Shown here: positions 1 to 9,253 of the stretch, piece after piece
Position numbering within the stretch: position 1 is the stretch's first letter
How the letters are laid out: the number at the start of each line of letters is the position of its first letter
Source: JARYLZ01 sp964388275
Lineage (GTDB): Bacteria; Bacteroidota; Ignavibacteria; SZUA-365
Direction: 5' to 3'
DNA length: 64,000 nucleotides
NCBI GenBank assembly: GCA_964388275.1
Contig: CAYLZD010000014.1
Coordinates: 26,352-90,351 of the forward strand
Position numbers and translations under genes: made by a program
Notes under the pieces: generated by a model
Told to the model about the DNA's origin: nothing
Database searches by the model: none
The model's input: the letters and a program-made list of their open reading frames with translations, nothing else

Positions 1-1
1 C

Positions 2-2611
2 GGAATTCAGGGCGGCTTTTCGAGTCAGGGTTACCGCATGATCACCGGCGACGGAGGAGCGCCTCGCTTCGTGAAAACCGCTGCGCCCGACGATAATTGG
101 GACGACAGGTTCTTCACACCCGGAGTAGACGACACTGTATACTGCATCGCGGTCTATGGCGGAAATATCATTGTGGGTGGCAGTTTTGCATCGGCGGGCG
201 AAAACGCTGCGAACCACATAGCCATGTGGGACGGCAGTTCCTGGACTGCGCTCGGCTCGGGTGTCAATGGAACAGTCCGCTCCATCGCCGTCATCAGCAG
301 CGGCGTAATTGTAGGCGGCCTATTCACGGCTGCCGGAGGCGTCCCCGCCAATCACATCGCCAGATGGGACGGCAGTTCCTGGTCCGCGGTCGGAAGCGGA
401 TTGAACGGATGTGTCCTCTCGATTGCGGCGGATGGAAACAACATCTATGCCGGCGGCGGTTTTACAACCGCGGGAGGAAATCCCGCCAATCGCATCGCAA
501 AGTGGAACGGCAGCGTCTGGTCGGCGTTGGGAAGCGGAATGAATGACACCGTTAGAGCGGTTGCGGTCAACGGCAGTGAAATCTATGCCGGAGGCCAATT
601 CACCCTTGCAGACGGGAATCCGGTGGGAAGAATCGCAAAATGGAACGGGACGGCCTGGTCCGCTCTCGGAAACTCCCTCAATGGAACCGTATTTACCATT
701 GCCGTGAACGCGGGCGATGTCTATGCCGGCGGCGGCTTTACGCAGGCAGGCGGCAGCTATCTCGTCAGTCGTATCGCGAAATTGTCGGGTAATTATTGGA
801 ATAATTTAGGGCCGGCTTTGATTAATAACGGCAACGTTCATTCAATTGCATTTGATAACGATACCCTTATAATCGGCGGCGATTTCAACTCTGCCGGACA
901 CCTTCCAAGCGGCGGCCTCACAAAGTGGAACGGATCCTCCGTTACCAACCTCGTCCCATTCGGTTCAGATAATCGCTTTTACTCGATTGCGACGAGGCAG
1001 GGAGAGATATTCTGCGGAGGTCGGTTCTACGCTGCAGACGGCGCGATCAGAGCGAACAACATCGCCAAATTGAGCGCAAACAGTTGGCATACATTAGGTT
1101 TCGGTTTGACCAGTCAAGTATACGCAATTGCCGACGACGCAACGAAAGTGTTCGTTGGCGGCCAATACACTAATGTAGTGTGGGATGGAATAAAATGGAC
1201 CCGATTGGGATCAGGGAATGCGTACGAAATTCGAGCTATCGCCTTGAACGGCACTGATGCATTTTTCGGCGGTAATTTTTCTTCCATCGGGAGTGTCAAC
1301 TCCGTCAATCGGATTGCGCGATGGGACGGCGCAGCGTGGACAAGACTCGGTGATGGTCTGAATAATGTAGTCTACGCTCTGGTGATGATCGGAAACAACC
1401 TGTATGTCGGCGGCAGTTTTACGACTGCCGGTGGATTGCCTGCGAATCGCATCGCAAAGTGGGACGGCAGCAACTGGTCCGCTGTGGGAAGCGGATTCAA
1501 CGGAACCGTTTATTCGCTTGCGACGGACGGGACGGCATTATATGCGGGAGGCGCATTCACAACCGCTGACGGCGCGCCTGCGAATCGCATCGCAAAGTGG
1601 GACGGCAGCAATTGGTCGGCGTTGGGAAGCGGATTCAATGGAACCGTTTATTCGCTTGCGGCCGGCAGCGGCGTGATATTCGCTGGAGGCTCTTTCACAA
1701 CAGCCGGGGGCAATGCCGCCGGCTGCATAGCAAAATGGAACGGATCTTCCTGGTCCGCCCTTGGAACGGGTTTGAATTCCGTTGTCTATTCGATTTCGGC
1801 GAGCGGGAGTTACATATACGTCGGAGGTCAATTCACTTATGCAGGCGGCAATTCAGCGAACCACATAGCTGTATGGGATGACATTGCGTGCGCATGGTCC
1901 CCGCTGGGCAGCGGATTGAGCAGTTCCGTTTTTGCCATGGCTGTGAAGGGCAGAGAGCTTTTCGTCGGAGGGCAATTTTCCACAGCAGGAGGAAAAGCAT
2001 CCAACCGTTTCGCAATATGGAACGACGCTCTGCTTCCCGTGCAGTTCCTGTCTTTCGGCGGAAGCTGGACCGGCGAAGCGGTGCGCCTGCGATGGCGGAC
2101 CGCCACAGAGTCCGATAACTACGGTTTCTTCATCCAACGGCGCGCCGACGATGAAGAGGATTACTTTGAACTTGAAAACGGTTTCGTCGAAGGATTCGGG
2201 AGTTCCAGCTCTCCTCGCAGCTACTCATTCACCGATGAGAATCCGCCGTCGGCAAGCAAGTTGTATTACAGACTGAAGCAGATGGATCGGGACGGCTCGG
2301 TCGGCTACAGCCCTGAAATAAAAATAGTTCGTTCTACGCCGGAAGAACTCGCTCTTGTGTCAATACAGCCCAATCCCATGTCCGTCTCCGGCACGATCAG
2401 GTACAAAACGGACGGCGAAGGCAATCCGCGCTGCGCGCTGATACTCAGCGACGCGCTCGGCCGCCGCGTTGCATTGCTCAGAGACAATGAGCATAACGCC
2501 GGTGAACACGCGATCAAGATAGACGTCTCCAGTCTTACGCCGGGACAGTATTATCTCACGTTGACCGGCCGCGGTCAAAGCACTACCAGAGGTTTTACCG
2601 TTTTGCGGTGA
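2..2611 (+). CDS. Secreted 14-repeat beta-propeller-like protein with T9SS sorting domain (5' truncated)
   Basis: The frame is open to the left edge, so the N-terminus and signal peptide lie outside the window; an internal ATG at 38 is not a convincing start. From about 170 to 2030 there are 14 copies of a roughly 46-residue repeat with the consensus GGxFTxAGGxxANRIAKWDG followed by SxWSALGSGxNGTVYS. The eighth copy is shortened and the last is partial. Fourteen blade-sized repeats could fold as two seven-bladed propellers (inference). A fibronectin-like domain follows, and the last 85 or so residues (from about 2350) look like a type A T9SS C-terminal domain, with a PNP motif, a DALGR motif and a GQYYLTL strand. 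The protein is probably exported through T9SS and anchored or released at the surface. The ligand is unknown. Confidence 0.85.
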   Translation, partial: GIQGGFSSQGYRMITGDGGAPRFVKTAAPDDNWDDRFFTPGVDDTVYCIAVYGGNIIVGGSFASAGENAANHIAMWDGSSWTALGSGVNGTVRSIAVISSGVIVGGLFTAAGGVPANHIARWDGSSWSAVGSGLNGCVLSIAADGNNIYAGGGFTTAGGNPANRIAKWNGSVWSALGSGMNDTVRAVAVNGSEIYAGGQFTLADGNPVGRIAKWNGTAWSALGNSLNGTVFTIAVNAGDVYAGGGFTQAGGSYLVSRIAKLSGNYWNNLGPALINNGNVHSIAFDNDTLIIGGDFNSAGHLPSGGLTKWNGSSVTNLVPFGSDNRFYSIATRQGEIFCGGRFYAADGAIRANNIAKLSANSWHTLGFGLTSQVYAIADDATKVFVGGQYTNVVWDGIKWTRLGSGNAYEIRAIALNGTDAFFGGNFSSIGSVNSVNRIARWDGAAWTRLGDGLNNVVYALVMIGNNLYVGGSFTTAGGLPANRIAKWDGSNWSAVGSGFNGTVYSLATDGTALYAGGAFTTADGAPANRIAKWDGSNWSALGSGFNGTVYSLAAGSGVIFAGGSFTTAGGNAAGCIAKWNGSSWSALGTGLNSVVYSISASGSYIYVGGQFTYAGGNSANHIAVWDDIACAWSPLGSGLSSSVFAMAVKGRELFVGGQFSTAGGKASNRFAIWNDALLPVQFLSFGGSWTGEAVRLRWRTATESDNYGFFIQRRADDEEDYFELENGFVEGFGSSSSPRSYSFTDENPPSASKLYYRLKQMDRDGSVGYSPEIKIVRSTPEELALVSIQPNPMSVSGTIRYKTDGEGNPRCALILSDALGRRVALLRDNEHNAGEHAIKIDVSSLTPGQYYLTLTGRGQSTTRGFTVLR

Positions 2612-2629
2612 TTTCCGGGAGAGGCGGAC

Positions 2630-2914
2630 CTACGAGCCGTCTCCTCCCATCACCACCGTCCACGGCCTCACGCGCCAGGACGTCACCACTCCGTTGAGGA
2701 CGTAAGGATCGGAGGAGGCGAAACGCTCCGCCGCTTCGGGCGTATCCCCGCGGAATATCAGCACCGCGCCATCGGCGGGCTCGGCCAAAGCGCCGGCCAT
2801 CACCAGTTCTCCCCTTTCATGGGCGTCCCGGACCGTCGCCAGATGCTCGCCGCGATAAGCCGTCCTGCGTTCGAGATAATCCTCGACCACATCATAAAAG
2901 AGTAAATAATACAC
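2630..2914 (-). CDS. YciI-like protein
   Basis: A 94-residue protein of the YCII-related family, small ferredoxin-fold proteins with a conserved His and Asp whose activity is mostly undefined. Visible family features are the N-terminal MYYLLFYD strand, the RxEHL segment with its His, the GELVMAGALAEP segment, and the PEAAERFASSDPYV helix near the end. The start is a GTG at 2914, chosen because AGAGGAT lies about 6 bases upstream on the minus strand. It lies 32 bp downstream of pepD on the same strand and may be cotranscribed with it. The cellular role is not evident. Confidence 0.85.
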   Translation of the reverse strand: MYYLLFYDVVEDYLERRTAYRGEHLATVRDAHERGELVMAGALAEPADGAVLIFRGDTPEAAERFASSDPYVLNGVVTSWRVRPWTVVMGGDGS

Positions 2915-2946
2915 GCTGATCCTCTATAGATTCACTGCTTCTCTCT

Positions 2947-4410
2947 TCACTTTCCATTCGCGATATTCTCCAGCACTTTCACCAGCAGATTCCAACACTT
3001 TTCCACCGCCGGGATATGAAGCCGTTCATCGGGCGAATGCGCGCCCTCGATGGTCGGTCCGAAGGAAATCATGTCGAGCTTCGGATACACCTCTCCGATC
3101 AGGCCGCATTCCAGACCCGCGTGTATGGCCTTGATTTCCGGATAAGCGCCGTAAAGTTCCTTGAAAGACTCCTTCATAACCTTCAACGCCCGCGACTGCA
3201 TGTTCGGCTTCCATCCGGGGTATCCGTCCCCCTGAAGTATGCGCAGCCCTCCAAGACGCAGCACCGCGCCGGCCATGGCCACCGCGTCGTGCTTCTCGCT
3301 CTCAACCGAGCTGCGTTGGCTCGTGCCGATGGTCAGTTCACCGTTCTCCACAGTCAATGTCGCCAGATTCGTGGAAGTCTCCACCAATCCCGGAATATCC
3401 GCGCTCATCTTCAGGACGCCGTGAGGCAGCGCGAGCAGCACGTCGATCAGGGTCGCCAGCTGTTCCGCGGTGATAACCTTGCCGCTGCCGTCGGCCGGTC
3501 GAATTCTGATTTTCAGGCCGGGTTCCACAGTGCCGATCTCATCGAGGAACATGGCGGCAAGCTCGGCCGCCTTGGCTTCCGCCATAGTCATCTTGTCTGC
3601 CGGCAGATACGCAGTGCATTCCGCCTCGCGCGGAATAGCATTCCGTTTGCTGCCTCCCGATATGCTCGCAAGCCGGAGATCCGCCTCCTTGCCCAGCGCG
3701 GCAAGCGTCCGGGCCAGCAACTTGATCGCATTTCCGCGTCCGGTATGTATGTCGAGGCCGGAGTGTCCGCCTTTCAGACCGTCCACCAGTATTTCCACGG
3801 CGTTGTATCCGGCCGGCGCGTTTTCGAACGAAAGAGGCATCACACCGGCGGTGTCCATGCCGCCGGAACAGCCGACATACAGCGCGCCGTCTTCCTCGGA
3901 GTCGATGTTGAGCATGATATCGGATTTGATGAAACCGGGCTTCAATCCCTTGGCGCCCGTCAATCCTGTTTCCTCGTCCACGGTAAAAAGGAATTCCATC
4001 GGCGGGTGCACGAGATTCTTCGCCTCGAGAACCGCCAATCCCATCGCCACGCCGATGCCGTTGTCGGCCCCGAGAGTCGTGCCCTCGGCTGTAACCCAAT
4101 CGCCGTCCATGTATGCTTTAATCGGCTCATTGTCGAAATCGAATTCCGTTTCCTTGTTTTTTTCGCAGACCATGTCCACATGTCCCTGTATCAGGACGGT
4201 TGGCGCGCTTTCACATCCGGGGGATGCAGGCTTCCGAACCAGCACGTTCCCGATCATGTCCTGCTCGAATTCGTAGCCGAGTTCCGCGATCGTATTCTTC
4301 AGATAAGCGAGGATTTTTTCTTCCTTCTTGGAGGGTCTCGGCACGCGTGTGATTCCGTAGAAATGTTTCCACACGGGCGAGGGAGTGAGTTCGGCGATCG
4401 GTTGTGTCAT
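2947..4410 (-). CDS. pepD: Aminoacyl-histidine dipeptidase (M20 family)
   Basis: A cytosolic zinc dipeptidase of the PepD/carnosinase-like M20C group, which cleaves Xaa-His and other dipeptides for amino-acid recovery. The 487-residue length is normal. Metal and catalytic motifs are in place: GHVDM (His77, Asp79), LGADNGIG (Asp116), DEETGLTGA (catalytic Glu146 and metal Glu147), NIDSEE (Asp170), GGHSG in the lid domain, and a C-terminal GAHSPDE histidine. The ATG at 4410 is preceded at 7 bases by GAGGAG. No signal peptide is present. It is transcribed divergently from the TPR gene at 4582. A long open frame on the opposite strand is judged to be an artefact. Confidence 0.96.
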   Translation of the reverse strand: MTQPIAELTPSPVWKHFYGITRVPRPSKKEEKILAYLKNTIAELGYEFEQDMIGNVLVRKPASPGCESAPTVLIQGHVDMVCEKNKETEFDFDNEPIKAYMDGDWVTAEGTTLGADNGIGVAMGLAVLEAKNLVHPPMEFLFTVDEETGLTGAKGLKPGFIKSDIMLNIDSEEDGALYVGCSGGMDTAGVMPLSFENAPAGYNAVEILVDGLKGGHSGLDIHTGRGNAIKLLARTLAALGKEADLRLASISGGSKRNAIPREAECTAYLPADKMTMAEAKAAELAAMFLDEIGTVEPGLKIRIRPADGSGKVITAEQLATLIDVLLALPHGVLKMSADIPGLVETSTNLATLTVENGELTIGTSQRSSVESEKHDAVAMAGAVLRLGGLRILQGDGYPGWKPNMQSRALKVMKESFKELYGAYPEIKAIHAGLECGLIGEVYPKLDMISFGPTIEGAHSPDERLHIPAVEKCWNLLVKVLENIANGK

Positions 4411-4533
4411 GGATGTTCTCCTCGGTTTGATATTCAGAATGCATCGATATTCATAATTTTACAATGTAGCGAATACTCCAGACGAGGCCAAGACCGCCGT
4501 TTGCGCGCACTGAAATCGCCTTGCCGCATCCGT

Positions 4534-4561
4534 TTGAAAATCTGTATGTTGTGAGTATACG
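4534..4561 (+). promoter_or_regulatory. Possible promoter of the TPR gene
   Basis: TTGAAA at 4534 and TATACG at 4556 are separated by 16 bases, a sigma-70-like arrangement about 20 bp before the start codon. Bacteroidota-type promoters often look different, so this is only a candidate. Confidence 0.3.
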
Positions 4562-4581
4562 TTGACGAACACATATAGTGA

Positions 4582-7500
4582 ATGCGCATGAAGCACAATT
4601 TTCTCAACTCCGTCGCCGCACTGATCATGCTGCTGCCGATTCAAGCCGCGGCGCAGGACACGCGTGAAAACGCGGATTATAAACTGGCCGTAGGCCTGCT
4701 GAACGACGGTCTAAACGCACAAGCCGAGGATCAACTCAAGTCGTTTCTCGAGCGTTATCCGAACAGCGCCCTGTCTCCCGACGCGCGATTCACACTCGGG
4801 CAAGTTCAGCTAAAACTCGGCAAGCACAGTGACGCCCGCTCGACTTTCCAGGAATTCTCCATCAGGCACGCCGATCACGCGAAAGCCCCAGACGCCCTCT
4901 GGAATCTTGCGGAGTCTTTCGCAATCGAGCGCCGGCATGCCGATGCCGCCGCGGCTTTCGCCCGGCTGAAGACTTTCTACCCGAAGGACAGGCGGGCCTC
5001 CGAGGCCCTGTTGATGGCGGGCCGGCACTTTGAGAAAGCGGGCGACATGGAAAACGCGCGTCTCGCGCTGAACTCGATCACACTCGAATATCCGAATTCG
5101 GAGCATGCGCTCGAAGCCCGGTACTCTCTGGGACGTATCCGGATCGAAGCAGGAGAATTCGACGCCGCGGTTCAGGACCTGACACGCGTGCAGAACATCG
5201 CCGTCCAGCCATCGGTCAAGGCGCGCGCGGGAATAGGCATCGCTGAAGCCCTCGAGCAGTTGGGGAACATCGAGGACGCGGAGAAGAAATACAGGGACAT
5301 TATCGCGCGGTACGGTGTCACTGACGCGGCGCCCGAAGCGCAATTGCGTTTGGGTGATCTGCTGCGGCGGCAACGACGCTTCGAGGAAGCTTCGGCGGCT
5401 TACGACGCCGCGGCGAAACATCAATCCGTCACAGCCGAACTGAAGGAAGCCGCGGCGGCCGGCGCCGCGGAAAACGCCTTCGCGGCCGGCAGACATCAGG
5501 ACGCCTCCCGCATGTACGGCGCAATCATCGCGGGAACATCGGGCAAAACTCCTGATCCCGCGCTTTATCGCCGGGCGGCCACCGCCGCGCGCAGGGCCGG
5601 CGATCACGCCGCCTCGCGCCGCTATCTGGACGCCCTCATCCAGGACACTCTGACGACACCGGACAAGCGCTCGCTTTTGGTGGAGGCGGCCGAGGTCTCC
5701 CGCGAAGGCGGCAACCTGAACGCGGCCGCGCAGTATTACCGGCGTTTCTTGGATGCTTATCCGCTCGATCCCGGCGCCCCGACAGCGATGTTGCGCATAG
5801 CCGAAATCCATGAACGCGGCTTCGGCGATTACCGCCGCGCAATCGAGCTTTATTCGGGATTGCTCGATCGCTATGGAACAAGCCGCGTCGCGGACCGCGC
5901 GCAATTCGGCCGGGCCCGCTCCCTGGAATCCCTTGAACGGTTCGACGAAGCCGCCGATGCGTACTCGCAAGTTTTGAGGCAGTACGCTTCGTCAACACTC
6001 GCGGGCGAAGCCCGTGCGCGGCTCCGGAAACTGGAACGGTTCAAATCGGGGCCGGCCGCCGACGCCCTTCCCCTCATCGCTGCCGCCCTGTCCGGCATTC
6101 AGGAAAAACCGGGCGGCCCTTCCGTCGACGTGCTGCTGGGCAAATTGTATCTCGAGCATCTCAAGGATCACTCATCGGCGCTTCGTTCCTTCAATTCGGC
6201 TTTGACGCGCGGAGCGACAGGAGACGAGGCGGCCGAAGCCGAATACGGCAGGGCGATCGCATCGCTCAGAACAGCCCAGGCCTCGGAAAGCGGCTCGACC
6301 GCCGAAGCGGAGCGGCAACTCGCGGAGTTCGTGCGCAAGCAAGGCGGCGGAGGTCTGCGCGACCTCGCCGCATGGGAGCTTTTCCTGATCAGATCGGAAG
6401 GCAAGTCGAACACGGACATCCTTTCGGCCGCAGCGGATTTTCTCGCGGGCAATCACGCCGTGCATGTCCCGGAAGTCCGGCTGGCCTATGCCGAAGCGCT
6501 CTTCGCGTCCGGGCGCGAAACCGAAGCCGAGAAAGAAGCCGGTCTCATCGCGGCTCAACTCGGGAAGGACGCCGCGGCCGAGGCGTTGTACCTGCGAGCT
6601 CGAGTGCGGATCGCGCGCCGTGAGTATGACGGCGCGGTGGAGGATTTGCGCGCGTCGCTGAAGGACCAACCCGCCGGTCCGCATGCCGCGGAGGCGCTGT
6701 ACGCGCTGGGATCGACTCTCAGCCGGACCGGCCGATACGAGGCCGCCGTTCAGGAATTCGATGCGCTTATCGATCGCTTCGGGTATTCACCACTCGCCGA
6801 CTCGGCGGCTTTGGCGGCGGTACGGGCCATGACAGACGACCGCAAATACGAAAAGGCGGCGCTTCGTTCCGCCGCTCGCTTCAACAGCTCCGCGAACGAT
6901 CCATTCTCGGATCCTTCACTGGCTCATGAATTCCTTTATTCGCACGCTGTGGCGCTCGCGCGCGCGGGCGACGCGGATCGCGCCAAAAGGGCGCTGAATC
7001 GACTCGTGACGAATTATCCGGAAGGAGCGAGGACAGGCGAGGCGTACTATGCTCTTGGACAGATATTCCGCGAGGAAGGCAAAACCGCCCTGGCGGCCGC
7101 CTACCTTCGCAGGGCCGGCGCTTACGGCGGAGGAACCGATGCCCGCAGGGCGGCAGCCGAGTTGCTCCTCGAAGAAGGGAAAAACGAGGAAGCCGCCCGA
7201 GAGTACGAGAAGCTGGCCGAAGCTTTGGAGTCGCGCTTCGAGAAGAGCTGGGCGCTATCGCGCGCTGTGGTGGCGCTGTATCGCGCCGACAGGACCGCAG
7301 ATGCGAAAAGCAAAGCCGACGAGTTCAGGACGACTTATCCCGATGCGAAATCGGTTTTCGAGGAATTCGAGCTGGAGCGCGGCAAGAATCTGTTCGAAAA
7401 AAGAGACTTCAAGCAGGCGATGGATATTTTCGAGGAGGTCGCCGATTCCAAAACGCGTGAACTCGCAGCCGCAGGCAAGTACTGGACGGGCAGAACCTAC

Positions 7501-8193
7501 GAAGCGCAGAATCTCGGGCAGAAGGCCGAAAAGGAATTCCGCGAAGTCGTTGCCAAGCACGACGGAACACCTGCATCAGTCGACGCCGCGCTCTCGCTTG
7601 GAAGAATGGCTCTTCGGGCGGAGCAATGGGATGCCGCGGCACAGCTCCTGAAAACCGTCGTCGACGCGCAAGCGGTCCCGCGACCCGCCGTGAAGGAGGC
7701 TATGAACGGACTCATACTCTCTTACGAGGAGTTGAAGATGTATGACGCCGCGGTGGAAATGACGCGACGCTTCATCGACTCTTATCCGGGCGACCCGACA
7801 ATCTTCCGAAAGAAGGTAAACCTGGGAGTCTATTACTACACTCTCAAGTATTTCAGCCAGGCCATTGCCCATTTCGAGAGCCTGCTAGGCGAGGCGCCTG
7901 CAGAGGACCAGGCGGAGATACGCTATTCGATAGGCGAAGCATATTTCTACAAAGGCGATTTCACTCAGGCAGCGCTTGAATTCCTCAAAGTTCCGTATCT
8001 GGTCATTGGAAAAACGGAGATCGATTGGACGGCAAGCGCGTACGACATGGCAGGCCGCGCATACAAGATGCTTGAGAAATTCGATCTGGCGGTCGACATG
8101 TATCGGAAAATCATCGATACCCCGGGAATCGATCCACGTTTCAAAGCGGCTGCGGAAAGGGAGATACAGACGCTCAGAGGCATGAACAAGTGA
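4582..8193 (+). CDS. Large exported TPR protein
   Basis: A 1,203-residue protein with a signal peptide ending near AAAQD (residues 1-26); the start may be the second ATG at 4588. Almost the whole mature chain consists of tetratricopeptide-like helical pairs with the recurring pattern of a YP or YG turn, then alanine-rich helices such as AxDALWNLAESF. It resembles the TPR architecture of YbgF/BamD-like periplasmic proteins but is much longer. It probably sits in the periplasm or on the inner face of the outer membrane as a protein-protein scaffold (inference). No catalytic domain is visible. It stands alone, between pepD on the other strand and the ZIP transporter gene about 190 bp downstream. 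Confidence 0.85.
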   Translation: MRMKHNFLNSVAALIMLLPIQAAAQDTRENADYKLAVGLLNDGLNAQAEDQLKSFLERYPNSALSPDARFTLGQVQLKLGKHSDARSTFQEFSIRHADHAKAPDALWNLAESFAIERRHADAAAAFARLKTFYPKDRRASEALLMAGRHFEKAGDMENARLALNSITLEYPNSEHALEARYSLGRIRIEAGEFDAAVQDLTRVQNIAVQPSVKARAGIGIAEALEQLGNIEDAEKKYRDIIARYGVTDAAPEAQLRLGDLLRRQRRFEEASAAYDAAAKHQSVTAELKEAAAAGAAENAFAAGRHQDASRMYGAIIAGTSGKTPDPALYRRAATAARRAGDHAASRRYLDALIQDTLTTPDKRSLLVEAAEVSREGGNLNAAAQYYRRFLDAYPLDPGAPTAMLRIAEIHERGFGDYRRAIELYSGLLDRYGTSRVADRAQFGRARSLESLERFDEAADAYSQVLRQYASSTLAGEARARLRKLERFKSGPAADALPLIAAALSGIQEKPGGPSVDVLLGKLYLEHLKDHSSALRSFNSALTRGATGDEAAEAEYGRAIASLRTAQASESGSTAEAERQLAEFVRKQGGGGLRDLAAWELFLIRSEGKSNTDILSAAADFLAGNHAVHVPEVRLAYAEALFASGRETEAEKEAGLIAAQLGKDAAAEALYLRARVRIARREYDGAVEDLRASLKDQPAGPHAAEALYALGSTLSRTGRYEAAVQEFDALIDRFGYSPLADSAALAAVRAMTDDRKYEKAALRSAARFNSSANDPFSDPSLAHEFLYSHAVALARAGDADRAKRALNRLVTNYPEGARTGEAYYALGQIFREEGKTALAAAYLRRAGAYGGGTDARRAAAELLLEEGKNEEAAREYEKLAEALESRFEKSWALSRAVVALYRADRTADAKSKADEFRTTYPDAKSVFEEFELERGKNLFEKRDFKQAMDIFEEVADSKTRELAAAGKYWTGRTYEAQNLGQKAEKEFREVVAKHDGTPASVDAALSLGRMALRAEQWDAAAQLLKTVVDAQAVPRPAVKEAMNGLILSYEELKMYDAAVEMTRRFIDSYPGDPTIFRKKVNLGVYYYTLKYFSQAIAHFESLLGEAPAEDQAEIRYSIGEAYFYKGDFTQAALEFLKVPYLVIGKTEIDWTASAYDMAGRAYKMLEKFDLAVDMYRKIIDTPGIDPRFKAAAEREIQTLRGMNK

Positions 8194-8385
8194 CGGAACC
8201 GGCATCCGTTTTGCGTGTTCAGCAGCCTTGAAGCGGGTCGGTTTCCAGAGGAGCAATACGGCAGCACACTCATCCGAATACGGATGAACTAATCTCGATT
8301 CGGGACATGAGTTAAGCGCCCGTTAAAACCTTATATTTACGGCGACGGATTATCGTCGCACAGGCGGACGCACGTAGAGCATCAC

Positions 8386-9216
8386 ATGGACTCCTCTTTC
8401 AGCAACATCGGCTTTGCATTCCTGGTCACGCTTTTCGCGGGGCTCGCGACGGGCATAGGCAGCGCCATCGCTTACCTGGCCAAGAGAACCAATTTTCGTT
8501 TCCTGTCGGTCGCGCTGGGATTTTCGGGCGGCGTCATGCTCTACGTTTCCTTTACCGAAATACTCGGGAAATCCGCCGACGCTTTGGCGACCACGCACGG
8601 GCCGTATCTGGCCGGCTGGCTCACGACGGCGTCGTTCTTCGCCGGCATACTCGTCATGCTGGCGATAGACCGCTTGATACCGGATAAGGAGAATCCGCAC
8701 GAACTTCCTGTGCGAGAGGTGATAGACTCTTACCAGGCGCGCGACGTCGCCGTGCCGACCGACATGCGCCTCATGCGCATGGGACTTTTCTCCGCCATGG
8801 CGATAGCGATACATAATTTTCCGGAGGGAATCGCGACTTTTCTCGCCGCGATGGAAAACCCCCAGCTCGGCATTGCGATAGGACTGGCGATAGCGATACA
8901 CAACATTCCCGAAGGCATTGCGGTATCCGTTCCCATCTTCTACGCGACCGGCAACAGGACCAAGGCATTCATACACTCATTCCTTTCCGGACTTTCGGAG
9001 CCCGTCGGCGCCTTGTTCGGATTTTTTCTTCTGCAGTGGTTTGCGACGCCCGAACTCCTGGGTCTGACATTCGGGGCGGTGGCCGGAGTCATGGTTTACA
9101 TCTCTCTCGACGAGCTATTGCCCACAGCCCGGGAATATGGGACCGGCCATGAGGTGCTTTACGGAATCATGAGCGGAATGGGCATCATGGCCCTCAGTCT
9201 TCTGCTCGTCAAATAG
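8386..9216 (+). CDS. zupT: ZIP-family divalent metal transporter
   Basis: A 276-residue inner-membrane transporter of the ZIP family, close in form to ZupT, which imports zinc, iron and other divalent metals. About eight hydrophobic helices are present. The two metal-site helices are clear: HNFPEGIATFLA and HNIPEGIAVSVP each carry the HNxPEG signature, and SEPVGALFG follows. A short histidine/acid-containing cytosolic loop lies around residues 95-125. The ATG at 8386 gives a first membrane helix directly. The intergenic region upstream (8194-8385) has an AT-rich stretch near 8325-8340 that could hold a promoter, but no metal-regulator box was recognised. Confidence 0.93.
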   Translation: MDSSFSNIGFAFLVTLFAGLATGIGSAIAYLAKRTNFRFLSVALGFSGGVMLYVSFTEILGKSADALATTHGPYLAGWLTTASFFAGILVMLAIDRLIPDKENPHELPVREVIDSYQARDVAVPTDMRLMRMGLFSAMAIAIHNFPEGIATFLAAMENPQLGIAIGLAIAIHNIPEGIAVSVPIFYATGNRTKAFIHSFLSGLSEPVGALFGFFLLQWFATPELLGLTFGAVAGVMVYISLDELLPTAREYGTGHEVLYGIMSGMGIMALSLLLVK

Positions 9217-9253
9217 CCGGCATCCGCGGATCGACAACACCCGAAGAGCCATC

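Noticed and set aside
3016..4554. 512-codon open frame opposite pepD
   Set aside because: Wholly antisense to a clear PepD; the product is rich in Arg, His and Ser with no motif, as expected for the opposite strand of GC-rich coding DNA.
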